Assembly (NCBI GenBank): GCA_964467165.1
Contig: CAYXOL010000012.1
Span: forward strand, 38,537 to 102,536
Source: Clostridium_AD sp964467165
GTDB lineage: Bacteria; Bacillota; Clostridia; Clostridiales; Clostridiaceae
Direction: 5' to 3'
Length of the DNA: 64,000 nt
The notes under the pieces are model-generated. The model saw only the letters and a program-made list of their open reading frames with translations, was not told the DNA's origin and made no database searches. Position 1 is the first letter of the stretch, and every line of letters begins with the position of its first letter. A program made the position numbers and the translations under genes. This document shows, piece after piece, positions 26,972 to 36,530 of this stretch.

Positions 26972-27994
26972 ATGGAAGTAACCATAAAAGATATAGCTAA
27001 AATAGCAAATGTTTCACATACTACTGTTTCAAGAGCACTTAATGACAGTCCTTTTATAAATGTAGAGACAAAGGCTAAAATAATGACAATAGCAAAAGAG
27101 CTTAATTATGTAACTAATTATAGTGCTAAAAGTTTGGTGTTAAATAGATCCTATAACATAGGACTTATTTTTACAACAATAAGCGAAGTAACATCCTCAA
27201 GGTTCTTTTATGAAACTGTAAGTGGTGTAAATAGTGTTATAAAAGAAAGTTATAATCTCGTTGTTAGGGGAATTGATGATTATAAAAATTTTGCTTTTAT
27301 TAATAAGAGAAGTTTTGATGGTATAATACTTATGAGTCAAAGTGAGAGTGATAATTCCTTTATATACTATTTAATGGATAAAAAGATACCATTAGTTGTA
27401 CTAAACAGAGATATAAATGAGAGTTCACTAGTTAATATACTATCTTCGGATAAAAAAGGAGCATATGAAGCGGTATCATATCTTATTCAAAATGGACATA
27501 AACATATAGCTATAATAGAGGGAAAAGAAGGATTTAATTCTACTATTGAGAGAAAGAACGGATTCTTACATGCACTAATAGAAAATAAATTACAACTAAA
27601 AAGTGAATATATGGTTAAAGGTGATTATACTATTGGTAGTGGATACATTGCTATGAAAAAGCTATTGAGTTTGAAGAATGTTCCAACGGCGGTATTTTGC
27701 TCCAATGATGAAATGGCTGTAGGAGCAATGAAAGCTACATTTGAGTCAGGTCTAAATGTTCCTGAGGATATTTCGATTATGGGATTTGATGGTAACCAGA
27801 TTGGTGCATATCTAACGCCAGCTTTAACTACTGTAAGAAGACCTATTATTGAAGTAAGCAAAAAAGGTGCTGAAAGACTTTTGCATATTATAGAAAATAG
27901 TGGTGTTGAAAGGGAGAATGATATAACCCGTGGAGAAAAAATATACATTAATACAGAGCTTCTTGAAAGAGACTCAGTGGCAAGAATAACATAA
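26972..27994 (+). CDS. LacI family regulator of uronate genes
   Basis: The protein has 340 residues from ATG 26972, with AGGGGTG six bases upstream; a 3-codon GTG extension is possible. The N-terminal HTH is VTIKDIAKIANVSHTTVSRALND, followed by the hinge-helix segment NYSAKSLVLNRS and a periplasmic-binding-like effector domain. It lies between uxaC and uxuA, each preceded by the same 16-bp operator. It is therefore the probable local repressor, released by a uronate intermediate such as KDG or fructuronate (inference from KdgR/ExuR-type regulators). Confidence 0.88.
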   Translation: MEVTIKDIAKIANVSHTTVSRALNDSPFINVETKAKIMTIAKELNYVTNYSAKSLVLNRSYNIGLIFTTISEVTSSRFFYETVSGVNSVIKESYNLVVRGIDDYKNFAFINKRSFDGIILMSQSESDNSFIYYLMDKKIPLVVLNRDINESSLVNILSSDKKGAYEAVSYLIQNGHKHIAIIEGKEGFNSTIERKNGFLHALIENKLQLKSEYMVKGDYTIGSGYIAMKKLLSLKNVPTAVFCSNDEMAVGAMKATFESGLNVPEDISIMGFDGNQIGAYLTPALTTVRRPIIEVSKKGAERLLHIIENSGVERENDITRGEKIYINTELLERDSVARIT

Positions 27995-28017
27995 TTGTAA
28001 ATTATGTTTATGAATAA

Positions 28018-28033
28018 TTGTTCACGTTAACAA
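28018..28033. promoter_or_regulatory. Uronate operator upstream of uxuA
   Basis: TTGTTCACGTTAACAA is identical to the operator at 25339-25354 and lies 22 bases before the uxuA ATG. A matching promoter immediately upstream is not clear. Confidence 0.75.
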
Positions 28034-28055
28034 AAAATATGAGGAGGATAATTTT

Positions 28056-29129
28056 ATGAAAATGACATTAAGATGGTTTGGTAGTAAGCACGATTCAGTT
28101 ACATTAAAGCAAATAAGACAAATTCCAGGAGTTACAGGGGTTATTACAACACTTTATGATATTCCCGCAGGAAAGGCTTGGCCACTAGAAAATATATTGA
28201 AACTAAAAGAAGAAGTTGAAGAAAGTGGACTGAAAATAGAAGGAATAGAAAGTGTAAATATTCATGATTCTATTAAAATAGGGCTACCGGAGAGAGAACA
28301 ATATATTGAAAATTATATAGAAACTTTAGCTAATTTAGGCAAGGCAGGAATTAACATGGTTTGTTATAACTTTATGCCTGTATTTGATTGGACTCGCTCA
28401 GACCTTGCTAAGATGAGAACCGACGGGTCTACTGTTTTATCCTATGATCAAGGGCTAATTGATAAAATTGATCCTGTGAAAATGTTTGAACAAATTGATA
28501 AAAATAGTAATGGATTTGTAATGCCAGGGTGGGAACCTGAAAGATTGGAATATGTGAAAGAGTTATTTGAAAAATACAAAGATGTTAATGAAGAAAAATT
28601 GTTTGAAAACCTAGTATACTTTTTAAATAAAATTCGTCCGGTTTGTGAAAAATACAATATATTGATGGCAATTCATCCAGATGATCCTGCATGGCCTGTA
28701 TTTAATCTACCAAGAATTATAAATAATAAAGAAAACATCTTAAAACTACTAAATGCTGTAGATGCAAAATTTAACGGACTCACATTATGTACTGGCTCCT
28801 TAGGATCCAACCCTAATAACGATATTTGTGATATTATTCGCGCAGCCAAGGGAAGAGTCCATTTTGCACATGTACGTAATTTAATTTATCATGCGCCAGG
28901 TAAATTTGATGAAGCGGCCCATTTGTCAAGAGATGGATCATTAGATATGTATGAAATAATGAGAGCCTTCCATGAAAGTGGCTTTGATGGACCCGTTCGT
29001 CCAGATCATGGACGCGCTATTTGGGGTGAAGTTGCAATGCCAGGATACGGATTATATGATCGTGCACTAGGAGCAACTTATTTAAATGGACTTATTGAGG
29101 CAATTGAAAAAAGTAGCAAGACAAAGTAG
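28056..29129 (+). CDS. uxuA: Mannonate dehydratase
   Basis: The 357-residue protein matches UxuA: KMTLRWFGSKHDSVTLKQI at the start, GIESVNIHD near 67, AIHPDDPAWPVFNLPRI near 206, LCTGSLGSNPNND near 247 and FDGPVRPDHGRAIWGE near 310. The His/Asp/Cys residues in these segments bind the catalytic metal. It dehydrates D-mannonate to 2-keto-3-deoxygluconate (KDG). GAGGAGG precedes ATG. uxuB follows 33 bases later in the same operon. Confidence 0.95.
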   Translation: MKMTLRWFGSKHDSVTLKQIRQIPGVTGVITTLYDIPAGKAWPLENILKLKEEVEESGLKIEGIESVNIHDSIKIGLPEREQYIENYIETLANLGKAGINMVCYNFMPVFDWTRSDLAKMRTDGSTVLSYDQGLIDKIDPVKMFEQIDKNSNGFVMPGWEPERLEYVKELFEKYKDVNEEKLFENLVYFLNKIRPVCEKYNILMAIHPDDPAWPVFNLPRIINNKENILKLLNAVDAKFNGLTLCTGSLGSNPNNDICDIIRAAKGRVHFAHVRNLIYHAPGKFDEAAHLSRDGSLDMYEIMRAFHESGFDGPVRPDHGRAIWGEVAMPGYGLYDRALGATYLNGLIEAIEKSSKTK

Positions 29130-29162
29130 TAGAGTAAATAGAATTGTAAGGGGGTAAATAAA

Positions 29163-30779
29163 TTGAAACTTAGACAGGAAGAGTTAAATAATACAAAGCT
29201 TTGGGAAGATAGTGGGTTTGAATTGCCTAAATATGATCGAGATAAAATGATTGCAGATACCAAAGAAAAACCAGAATGGGTACATTTCGGGGCAGGAAAT
29301 ATATTTCGCGCTTTTCCTGCAACTGTTTGCCAAGACTTATTAAATAGAGGAATATTAAATACCGGCATAATAGTTGCTGAAGGGTATGATTATGAAATAA
29401 TCGAAAAAAGTTACAAAAGGTTTGATAATTTAAATGTTTTAGTAACTTTAAAAGCAAATGGAAGCTTGGAAAAAAAAGTAATAGGAAGTATAGCTGAATC
29501 ATTATGTGTAGATACAAACAATTCAAATGATTGGAGTAGACTAAAAGAAATTTTTAGAAGTAAGACATTAAAAATGGTTTCTTTTACAATTACAGAAAAA
29601 GGATATAGTTTAGTAGATGGAAATGGTGAATTTTTAAAAGATGTAGCAAATGATTTTAATAATGAAACATCATCAGTGAAAAGTTATATTGGTAAACTTG
29701 CTGCATTATGTTACGAAAGATTTAAGAATGGAAGAGTGCCATTGACACTAGTAAGTATGGATAACTGCTCTCACAATGGTACAAAGCTGGAGCAGGCGGT
29801 TACTACATTTGCAAGATATTGGGTAGAGAATAAAGTAGTAGAAGCTGAGTTTTTAAATTATGTAACTGAAGATATATCTTACCCTTGGAGTATGATTGAT
29901 AAAATTACACCAAGACCTGCTCAGTCAGTAATAGATATGTTAAAGGATATTGGGTTTGAAGAAGCAGAAGTAATTATGACTTCAAAAAACACCTTTATCG
30001 CCCCCTTTGTTAATGCTGAAGAACCACAGTATTTAGTTATTGAAGATAATTTTAAGAATGGCAGACTTCCACTTGATAAAGCTGGCATTATTTATGCAGA
30101 TAAAGAAACTGTAGATAAAGTTGAAAAAATGAAAGTTTGTACTTGTTTAAATCCTCTTCATACAGCAATGGCGATTTTCGGATGTCTACTTTCCTACACT
30201 AAAATATCAGAGGAAATGAAAGACGCGGAGCTTGTAAAATTAATAGAAAATATAGGCTATGTAGAGGGTTTACCTGTTGTTGTAGACCCAGGTATTATAT
30301 CACCTAAGGAATTTATAGATGAAGTAATGCAAGTAAGACTACCGAATCCGTTTATGCCGGATACACCACAAAGAATTGCCTGTGATACTTCACAAAAATT
30401 AGCTATACGGTTTGGTGAGACCATCAAAGCTTATGATTTAAATCCTGACTTAGATGTGAAAGACCTAACATTTATTCCGCTTGCAATAGCAGGATGGTGT
30501 CGATATTTAATGGCTATAGATGACGCGGGAAATGTATTTGAATTAAGTCCTGACCCTATGCGTTCATCCTTAACGGAAATAATAGCTGATATAAAATTTA
30601 ACGAAAGTCAAAATGTTCACGAGACATTAATTAAAATTTTATCTAATAAGTCAATTTTTGGTGTTGATTTATATGAAGTAGGACTAGGGGAAAAAATTGA
30701 AATTTACTTTAGTGAATTAATCCAGGGAAAAGGTGCTGTTAGGTTAACTTTAAAAAAATATTGTGAGGCTAAAATATAG
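29163..30779 (+). CDS. uxuB: D-mannonate oxidoreductase (fructuronate reductase)
   Basis: This 538-residue member of the mannitol dehydrogenase family has VHFGAGNIFRAF near residue 40 (NAD-binding start), SMDNCSHNG near 199 and FPWSMIDKITPRP-type YPWSMIDKITPRP near 238. CLNPLHTAMAIFG lies in the C-terminal domain, with the catalytic Lys region preceding it. It reduces D-fructuronate to D-mannonate with NADH. The start is TTG 29163 with GGGGGT upstream. Context next to uxuA distinguishes it from the related uxaB at 33507. Confidence 0.92.
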   Translation: MKLRQEELNNTKLWEDSGFELPKYDRDKMIADTKEKPEWVHFGAGNIFRAFPATVCQDLLNRGILNTGIIVAEGYDYEIIEKSYKRFDNLNVLVTLKANGSLEKKVIGSIAESLCVDTNNSNDWSRLKEIFRSKTLKMVSFTITEKGYSLVDGNGEFLKDVANDFNNETSSVKSYIGKLAALCYERFKNGRVPLTLVSMDNCSHNGTKLEQAVTTFARYWVENKVVEAEFLNYVTEDISYPWSMIDKITPRPAQSVIDMLKDIGFEEAEVIMTSKNTFIAPFVNAEEPQYLVIEDNFKNGRLPLDKAGIIYADKETVDKVEKMKVCTCLNPLHTAMAIFGCLLSYTKISEEMKDAELVKLIENIGYVEGLPVVVDPGIISPKEFIDEVMQVRLPNPFMPDTPQRIACDTSQKLAIRFGETIKAYDLNPDLDVKDLTFIPLAIAGWCRYLMAIDDAGNVFELSPDPMRSSLTEIIADIKFNESQNVHETLIKILSNKSIFGVDLYEVGLGEKIEIYFSELIQGKGAVRLTLKKYCEAKI

Positions 30780-30866
30780 TTTATTTAGGTGAATCAACGA
30801 ATTGGAAGCATTTGTATTTAAGAGTATTAAAAATGATGTAAAAATATAATATAAGAGGTGTAGATT

Positions 30867-31517
30867 ATGAAAAGATTAGAAATGATTAAAAAAATAAGTG
30901 ATGCGGGATTAGTAGCAGTTATAAGAGCAACTTCAAAAGAAGAAGGAATAAAAATTGTAGAAGCAGTTAAAAAAGGTGGAATTAAAGCTTTAGAAATAAC
31001 AATGACAGTACCAGGTGCAGTTGAAATAATAAGAGAACTATCTGAAATATATAAAGATGATGAGGATATGCTTATCGGAGCTGGAACTGTTCTTGATCCA
31101 GAAACTGCAAGAGCTTGTATTCTAGCAGGAGCAAAATATATAGTAAGTCCAAGTTTAAACCAAGATACTGTGAAATTATGTAATAGATATAGAATAGCTG
31201 TTATGCCAGGCGTAATGACAGTAAAAGAAGCTGTAGAAGCTTTGGAACTGGGCGTTGAAATTATCAAGGTTTTCCCAGGGAATGCTTTTGGACCATCAAT
31301 TATTAGCTCATTTAAAGGACCTCTTCCGCAAGCTAATTTTATGCCAACAGGTGGAGTATCACTTGATAATGTTAAAGATTGGATAAAGGCTGGAGCAGTG
31401 GCTGTAGGAACGGGCGGAGATTTAACAAAGGGTGCAAAGACTGGGAATTATGAATTAGTAACGCAAACTGCTGCTAAATTTGTAGAAGCAGTAAGAAAAG
31501 CAAGGGAGGAGAAATAA
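30867..31517 (+). CDS. kdgA: KDPG / 4-hydroxy-2-oxoglutarate aldolase
   Basis: The 216-residue protein is a class I aldolase of the Eda family. It has VAVIRATSKEEG near the N-terminus, GAGTVLDPETA near 72, SPSLNQD near 97, the Schiff-base lysine in EIIKVFPGNAFGP (about residue 134) and MPTGGVSLDN near 158. It cleaves 2-keto-3-deoxy-6-phosphogluconate to pyruvate and glyceraldehyde 3-phosphate, the exit from the uronate pathway. AGAGGTG precedes ATG. Two PfkB kinase genes follow with almost no gap. Confidence 0.94.
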   Translation: MKRLEMIKKISDAGLVAVIRATSKEEGIKIVEAVKKGGIKALEITMTVPGAVEIIRELSEIYKDDEDMLIGAGTVLDPETARACILAGAKYIVSPSLNQDTVKLCNRYRIAVMPGVMTVKEAVEALELGVEIIKVFPGNAFGPSIISSFKGPLPQANFMPTGGVSLDNVKDWIKAGAVAVGTGGDLTKGAKTGNYELVTQTAAKFVEAVRKAREEK

Positions 31518-31518
31518 C

Positions 31519-32541
31519 ATGGGAAAATTTATAACGTTTGGTGAGATAATGTTAAGGCTTGCGCCAGTAGGCTATGAAAGATTTTTGCAATCTAAGGAAT
31601 TTGGAGCTGTTTATGGTGGAGGAGAAGCAAATGTGGCTGTGTCACTAGCAAACTATGGTTTGGATACCTACTTTGTAACAAAACTTCCCAGTCATGAAAT
31701 CGGTCAATCAGCAGTAAATGAACTTAGAAAATATGGTGTACATTCAAATATGATAGTTAGAGGCGGAGATAGAGTAGGAATTTATTTCTGCGAAAAGGGA
31801 TCTTCACAAAGACCATCAAAAGTAATATATGATAGGGCACATTCAGCTATTGCAGAGGCTAAAAGAGAAGACTTCAATTGGAAAGAGATTTTTAAGGATG
31901 CTAAATGGTTCCACTTTACAGGAATAACTCCTGCACTTTCAGATGAATGTGCAACAATAACTTTAGATGCAGTAAAGGCAGCAAAAGAAGCTGGTGTTAT
32001 GGTGAGTGTAGATTTAAACTTTAGAAAAAAACTTTGGAGCAGTGAAAAAGCAGGAAAAGTAATGGGTGAGATTGTTAAGTATTGTGATGTAGTAATAGCA
32101 AATGAAGAGGATGCAGAAAAAGTTTTTGGTATTAGTGCAGAGGATACAGATATAACTTCTGGAACTTTAAGCGGTGAAGGTTATAAAGGTGTTGCAACAA
32201 AGCTAGCAGAAAGATTTGGGTTAAAATATGTAGCAATTACACTTAGAGAAAGCTTTTCAGCAAGTGATAATGGCTGGTCGGCTATGCTTTATGATGGGAG
32301 TGAATTTTATAGTTCGAAAAAGTATAAAATGCACATAGTGGATAGAGTAGGGGGCGGAGATTCCTTTGGTGCAGGCCTTATATATGGTTTGACAACAGGT
32401 CTTTCAAACCAAGATTCACTTGAATTTGCAGTGGCTGCTTCATGCCTTAAGCACAGCGTTGAAGGAGATTTTAATCTTGTATCTAAAGAGGAAGTAGAAA
32501 CGCTTATGAATGGTGATGCGTCAGGAAGGGTGCAAAGATAA
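31519..32541 (+). CDS. kdgK: PfkB family 2-keto-3-deoxygluconate kinase
   Basis: The 340-residue sugar kinase shows the first PfkB signature in YGGGEANVAVSLANYG (about residues 33-48) and the second in DRVGGGDSFGAG (about 275-286). The GGGD form, with catalytic Asp, is common in KDG kinases. It phosphorylates KDG to KDPG. AGGGAGGAG precedes ATG. It starts one base after kdgA ends, directly coupling kinase and aldolase. It is clearly different in sequence from the next kinase. Confidence 0.9.
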   Translation: MGKFITFGEIMLRLAPVGYERFLQSKEFGAVYGGGEANVAVSLANYGLDTYFVTKLPSHEIGQSAVNELRKYGVHSNMIVRGGDRVGIYFCEKGSSQRPSKVIYDRAHSAIAEAKREDFNWKEIFKDAKWFHFTGITPALSDECATITLDAVKAAKEAGVMVSVDLNFRKKLWSSEKAGKVMGEIVKYCDVVIANEEDAEKVFGISAEDTDITSGTLSGEGYKGVATKLAERFGLKYVAITLRESFSASDNGWSAMLYDGSEFYSSKKYKMHIVDRVGGGDSFGAGLIYGLTTGLSNQDSLEFAVAASCLKHSVEGDFNLVSKEEVETLMNGDASGRVQR

Positions 32542-32543
32542 TT

Positions 32544-33491
32544 ATGGATGTAGTAACTTTTGGGGAGTCTATGGTTTTATTTGGCCCAGATTCCTCAGGA
32601 CCACTAAGGTACGTTCAAAATTTTAATAAATCTATTGCAGGAGCAGAGTCAAATGTAGCAATAGCTCTTGCAAAGCTTGGACATGAAGTTGGTTGGTTTT
32701 CAAAGCTTGGGAATGATGAATTTGGAAGATATATACGAGCTACAATTAGAGGCGAGGGCGTAGATGTATCAAGAGTACTTGTAAATGACAAAAAAAATAC
32801 TGGGATATTATTTAAAGAAAGATTTATGCATTCTAATCCAAATGTATATTATTACAGAAAAGATTCGGCGGCTAGTACTTTAAAACTAGAAGAATTAGAC
32901 GAGGAGTATATAAAATCTGCAAAAATACTTCATATTACAGGCATTACCCCTGCTCTTTCAGAAAATTGCAAAAAAACGGTATTTAGGGCTATAGAAATTG
33001 CAAAAGCAAATAGTGTATTAGTATCATTTGATCCTAATATTAGACTGAAATTGTGGAGCAAGGAAGAGGCTGTGCCAGTTCTTCTAGAAATTTCAAAGCA
33101 ATCGGATATAATTTTTCCAGGTATAGATGAAGGGGAAATGCTCCTAGGGCTAACGAAACCTGAGGAGATTGCGGAAAAATTTATGGAAATGGGATGTAGC
33201 ATTGTGGCTGTTAAGCTTGGAGCGCAGGGTTGCTACGCAGCGGATAAAATTAATAAATTGTATGTAAATTCATATAGGTTAGAAAATCCACAAGATACAG
33301 TAGGTGCAGGAGATGGATTTGCTGCAGGGTTTCTATCAGGTATATTAAACAAATTAGATTTAAGAGAATGTGGAGAGTATGCAAATGGAGTCGGGGCCAT
33401 GGCAGTGCTGGTAAAGGGCGACATGGAAGGTTATCCCAACCTGGAACAATTAATGGCGTTTATTGGTAAGGGCAAAATAATTGAAAGATAA
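32544..33491 (+). CDS. Second PfkB family sugar kinase (KDG kinase-like)
   Basis: The 315-residue protein begins VVTFGESMVLFGPD and has the first PfkB signature in AGAESNVAIALAKLG (about residues 33-47). The second signature, DTVGAGDGFAAGF (about 251-263), is canonical GAGD. It starts 2 bases after the previous kinase gene. The N-terminal half (RYVQNFNKSIAGAESNVA, GEGVDV) is KDG-kinase-like, but the substrate could differ from the first kinase (for example a tagatonate-derived or related keto-sugar acid). The tandem pair suggests specialisation rather than redundancy. Confidence 0.85.
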   Translation: MDVVTFGESMVLFGPDSSGPLRYVQNFNKSIAGAESNVAIALAKLGHEVGWFSKLGNDEFGRYIRATIRGEGVDVSRVLVNDKKNTGILFKERFMHSNPNVYYYRKDSAASTLKLEELDEEYIKSAKILHITGITPALSENCKKTVFRAIEIAKANSVLVSFDPNIRLKLWSKEEAVPVLLEISKQSDIIFPGIDEGEMLLGLTKPEEIAEKFMEMGCSIVAVKLGAQGCYAADKINKLYVNSYRLENPQDTVGAGDGFAAGFLSGILNKLDLRECGEYANGVGAMAVLVKGDMEGYPNLEQLMAFIGKGKIIER

Positions 33492-33506
33492 GGAGGAATA
33501 AAATTG

Positions 33507-34952
33507 ATGTTAAATAAGGAAACATATGGTGAATATAAAAAATATCCTGAAAGAGTGCTTCAATTTGGGGAAGGTAACTTCCTAAGAGCCTTCGTGGATT
33601 GGCAAATTGATAAAATGAATAAAGAAGCAGGCTTTAATGGAAGTGTAGTAGTAGTTCAACCTATAGAATTTGGAATGGTAGATAAATTAAATCAGCAAGA
33701 CGGCTTGTACACTTTATATTTACAAGGAATGAATGAAGGAAGCGCAATAGCTGAGCATTCAGTAATAAACAGCATAAGTAGAGGAATAAATCCTTATACG
33801 CAGCACGAGGAATATTTAAAGATAGCTGAAAATCCAGAATTAAGATTTGTATTTTCCAATACTACTGAAGCAGGAATTGTATATGACGAAAATGATAAGC
33901 TAGAAGACAAACCTCAAAAAAGTTTTCCAGGAAAGTTTACAGCACTTTTATATCATAGATTTAAATTTTTCAATGGAGAAAAGGCTAAAGGATTAATTAT
34001 AATACCTTGTGAGCTTATAGACAGAAACGGTGATAAACTTAAAAAAGTAATTTTGGAGTTTGCAAAGCTTTGGAATTTAGAGGAGGAATTTGCTACTTGG
34101 ATAAATGAATCTAATACCTTTTGCTCAACACTTGTGGACAGAATAGTTCCCGGTTACCCAAGGGATACTATAAAAGAAATAACGCAGGAATTAGGGTATG
34201 AGGATAATTTAGTTAATGTTGGAGAACATTTTCACCTTTTTATAATTGAAGGACCAAAATGGATTGAAAATGAATTCCCAGTAAGCAAAGCAGGTCTTAA
34301 CGTTAAATTTGTTGAGGATATGACTCCATATAGAACTAGGAAGGTAAGAATACTTAATGGATCACATACCTCACTGGTACCAGTAGCATACCTTTATGGC
34401 TTAGATACTGTAGCTCAGGCTGTGGAGCATGAAATCATGGGAAAATTTATTAAAGACACAATATATGAAGAAATAATACCTACACTAGATCTTCCGGAAG
34501 AAGAATTAAAATACTATGCTAAAGTTGTTCTTGAAAGATTTATGAACCCTTTTGTTAAGCACTATCTAATGAGTATATCTTTAAATTCAATGTCAAAGTA
34601 TGAAACAAGAGATTTACCCACATTACTTAAATATGTAAAAACAAAAGGTGAACTACCTAAAAGATTAGTATTCTCGCTGGCCGCACTTATAGAATTCTAT
34701 AGTGGGAAAAGGGGAGAAGAAATAATAAGATTAAATGATGATAAGGATATTTTAGACCTTTACAAGGCACTATGGGATAAATGTGATGGAACAGAACAAG
34801 GAATAAAAGCTTTAGTAACTGCAGTGCTGTCATATAAGAAAGTTTGGAAAATGGACTTAAATGAAATTAAAGGATTAACGGATGCAGTAACACATTATTT
34901 AGTAAATATCAAGAAAATTGGAATTATAAAGGCTATTAAAGAGGTTATTTAA
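33507..34952 (+). CDS. uxaB: Tagaturonate reductase (altronate oxidoreductase)
   Basis: About 481 residues, mannitol dehydrogenase family. VLQFGEGNFLRAFVDW near residue 18 is the UxaB-type NAD-binding start. VDRIVPGYPRD near 212 and RILNGSHTSLVPVAYLYG near 285 carry the conserved Lys/Asn/His neighbourhood. It reduces D-tagaturonate to D-altronate. AGGAGG lies 10 bases before ATG 33507; TTG 33504 has a slightly better spacing and would add one residue. It is followed by uxaA. Confidence 0.92.
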   Translation: MLNKETYGEYKKYPERVLQFGEGNFLRAFVDWQIDKMNKEAGFNGSVVVVQPIEFGMVDKLNQQDGLYTLYLQGMNEGSAIAEHSVINSISRGINPYTQHEEYLKIAENPELRFVFSNTTEAGIVYDENDKLEDKPQKSFPGKFTALLYHRFKFFNGEKAKGLIIIPCELIDRNGDKLKKVILEFAKLWNLEEEFATWINESNTFCSTLVDRIVPGYPRDTIKEITQELGYEDNLVNVGEHFHLFIIEGPKWIENEFPVSKAGLNVKFVEDMTPYRTRKVRILNGSHTSLVPVAYLYGLDTVAQAVEHEIMGKFIKDTIYEEIIPTLDLPEEELKYYAKVVLERFMNPFVKHYLMSISLNSMSKYETRDLPTLLKYVKTKGELPKRLVFSLAALIEFYSGKRGEEIIRLNDDKDILDLYKALWDKCDGTEQGIKALVTAVLSYKKVWKMDLNEIKGLTDAVTHYLVNIKKIGIIKAIKEVI

Positions 34953-34971
34953 CGAAAGTGAGGGGATACTC

Positions 34972-36459
34972 ATGAAAACTATAATACAAATAAATATAAA
35001 CGATAATATAGTAGTTGCATTAACAGACTTATCAAAGTCAGAAGTTATTTCTATAGGCAATAAAGAAGTAACGTTAAAAGAAGATGTTAAAAGGGGCCAT
35101 AAAATAGCTATTAATGATATTAAAGTTAATGAAGATATTATAAAATATGGATTTCCTATAGGACATTCAATTGTTGATGTTTATGAAGGGCAATGGGTCC
35201 ATACTCATAATATAAAAACAAATTTGGATGGAATAAAAGAATATACTTTTAATAAAAAGTTAATAGAAAATAGCTTTAAAAACAGGGATTTAACATTTAA
35301 TGGTTATAAAAGAATTGACGGAAGTGTAGGCGTTAGAAATGAACTTTGGATAGTTCCGACTGTTGGCTGTGTAAATGGTATAGCAGATAGAATTATTAGC
35401 AGGTTTAAAGAGAGAGTAGGAAATATAACCATAGATAATGTCTCTGTTTTAAAGCATAATTATGGTTGCTCACAACTTGGAGATGACCATATCAATACAA
35501 GAACAATACTAGGGGATGCAGTTAAACATCCTAATAATGGTGGAGTTTTAGTATTGGGACTTGGATGTGAGAATAATGGTATGGATGACTTTAAAAAGTC
35601 ATTAGGTGAGTTTAATGATAAAAGAGTAAGGTTCTTAATTTCCCAAGAGGTTTCAGACGAAATAGAAGAGGGTGCCAAACTCCTTGTAGAACTTTATGAA
35701 ACTATGAAAGAGGACAAAAGGGAAGTTGTAAGTCTTTCTGAACTTAAAATAGGTTTAAAATGTGGAGGCTCTGATGGATTTTCAGGTATAACTGCAAATC
35801 CCCTTGTTGGAAGATTTTCAGATTTCCTTGTAGCTCAAGGTGGGACTACCATACTCACAGAAGTACCTGAAATGTTTGGTGCAGAAACTCTTCTAATGGC
35901 TAGAGCTGAAACAGAAGAGATATACAATAAAACAGTTCACTTAATTAATGATTTTAAAGAGTATTTTATGACTTATGATCAGCCGGTGTATGAGAATCCT
36001 TCTCCAGGAAATAAGGCAGGAGGAATTACTACGCTTGAAGACAAATCACTAGGTTGTACACAAAAGGCTGGTACAGCTACTGTTGTGGATGTTCTTAAAT
36101 ATGGTGAAGTTTTAAAGAAAAAAGGACTTAACCTTTTAAGTGCCCCAGGTAATGATTTAGTAGCATCCTCTGCCTTAGCAGCAGCGGGTTGTCAAATGGT
36201 TCTTTTCACAACAGGTAGAGGCACCCCATTTGGAAGTTTTGTGCCTACAATGAAGATTTCCACAAACACTCAAATATATAAATTGAAACCTCATTGGATA
36301 GATTTTAATGCTGGTAGTATAGTTCAAGATAAGTCTTTGGAAGATTTGATTGAGGAATTTATAGAATATGTAATCAAAGTAGCTAGCGGGGAATTAGTTA
36401 ACAATGAAAAGAATAACTTTAGAGAGCTTGCTATTTTTAAGAGTGGTGTTACACTTTAG
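34972..36459 (+). CDS. uxaA: Altronate dehydratase
   Basis: The 495-residue protein has an N-terminal SAF-like domain (residues 1-95, HKIAINDIKVNEDIIKYG, PIGHSI), then the catalytic body: GYKRIDGSVGVRNELWIVPTVGCVN near 107, HNYGCSQLGDDH near 164, LGLGCENNG near 192 and KCGGSDGFSGITANPL near 262. Cys and His residues in these segments bind iron. It dehydrates D-altronate to KDG. AGTGAGGGG precedes ATG. It ends the long uronate operon together with the HIT gene. Confidence 0.94.
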   Translation: MKTIIQININDNIVVALTDLSKSEVISIGNKEVTLKEDVKRGHKIAINDIKVNEDIIKYGFPIGHSIVDVYEGQWVHTHNIKTNLDGIKEYTFNKKLIENSFKNRDLTFNGYKRIDGSVGVRNELWIVPTVGCVNGIADRIISRFKERVGNITIDNVSVLKHNYGCSQLGDDHINTRTILGDAVKHPNNGGVLVLGLGCENNGMDDFKKSLGEFNDKRVRFLISQEVSDEIEEGAKLLVELYETMKEDKREVVSLSELKIGLKCGGSDGFSGITANPLVGRFSDFLVAQGGTTILTEVPEMFGAETLLMARAETEEIYNKTVHLINDFKEYFMTYDQPVYENPSPGNKAGGITTLEDKSLGCTQKAGTATVVDVLKYGEVLKKKGLNLLSAPGNDLVASSALAAAGCQMVLFTTGRGTPFGSFVPTMKISTNTQIYKLKPHWIDFNAGSIVQDKSLEDLIEEFIEYVIKVASGELVNNEKNNFRELAIFKSGVTL

Positions 36460-36530
36460 TTGTTAATATTGCAGCACCTCGGATGATGATTTAATAAAAT
36501 TCTTAATTAATAAAAAAGGAGAAATTGAAT

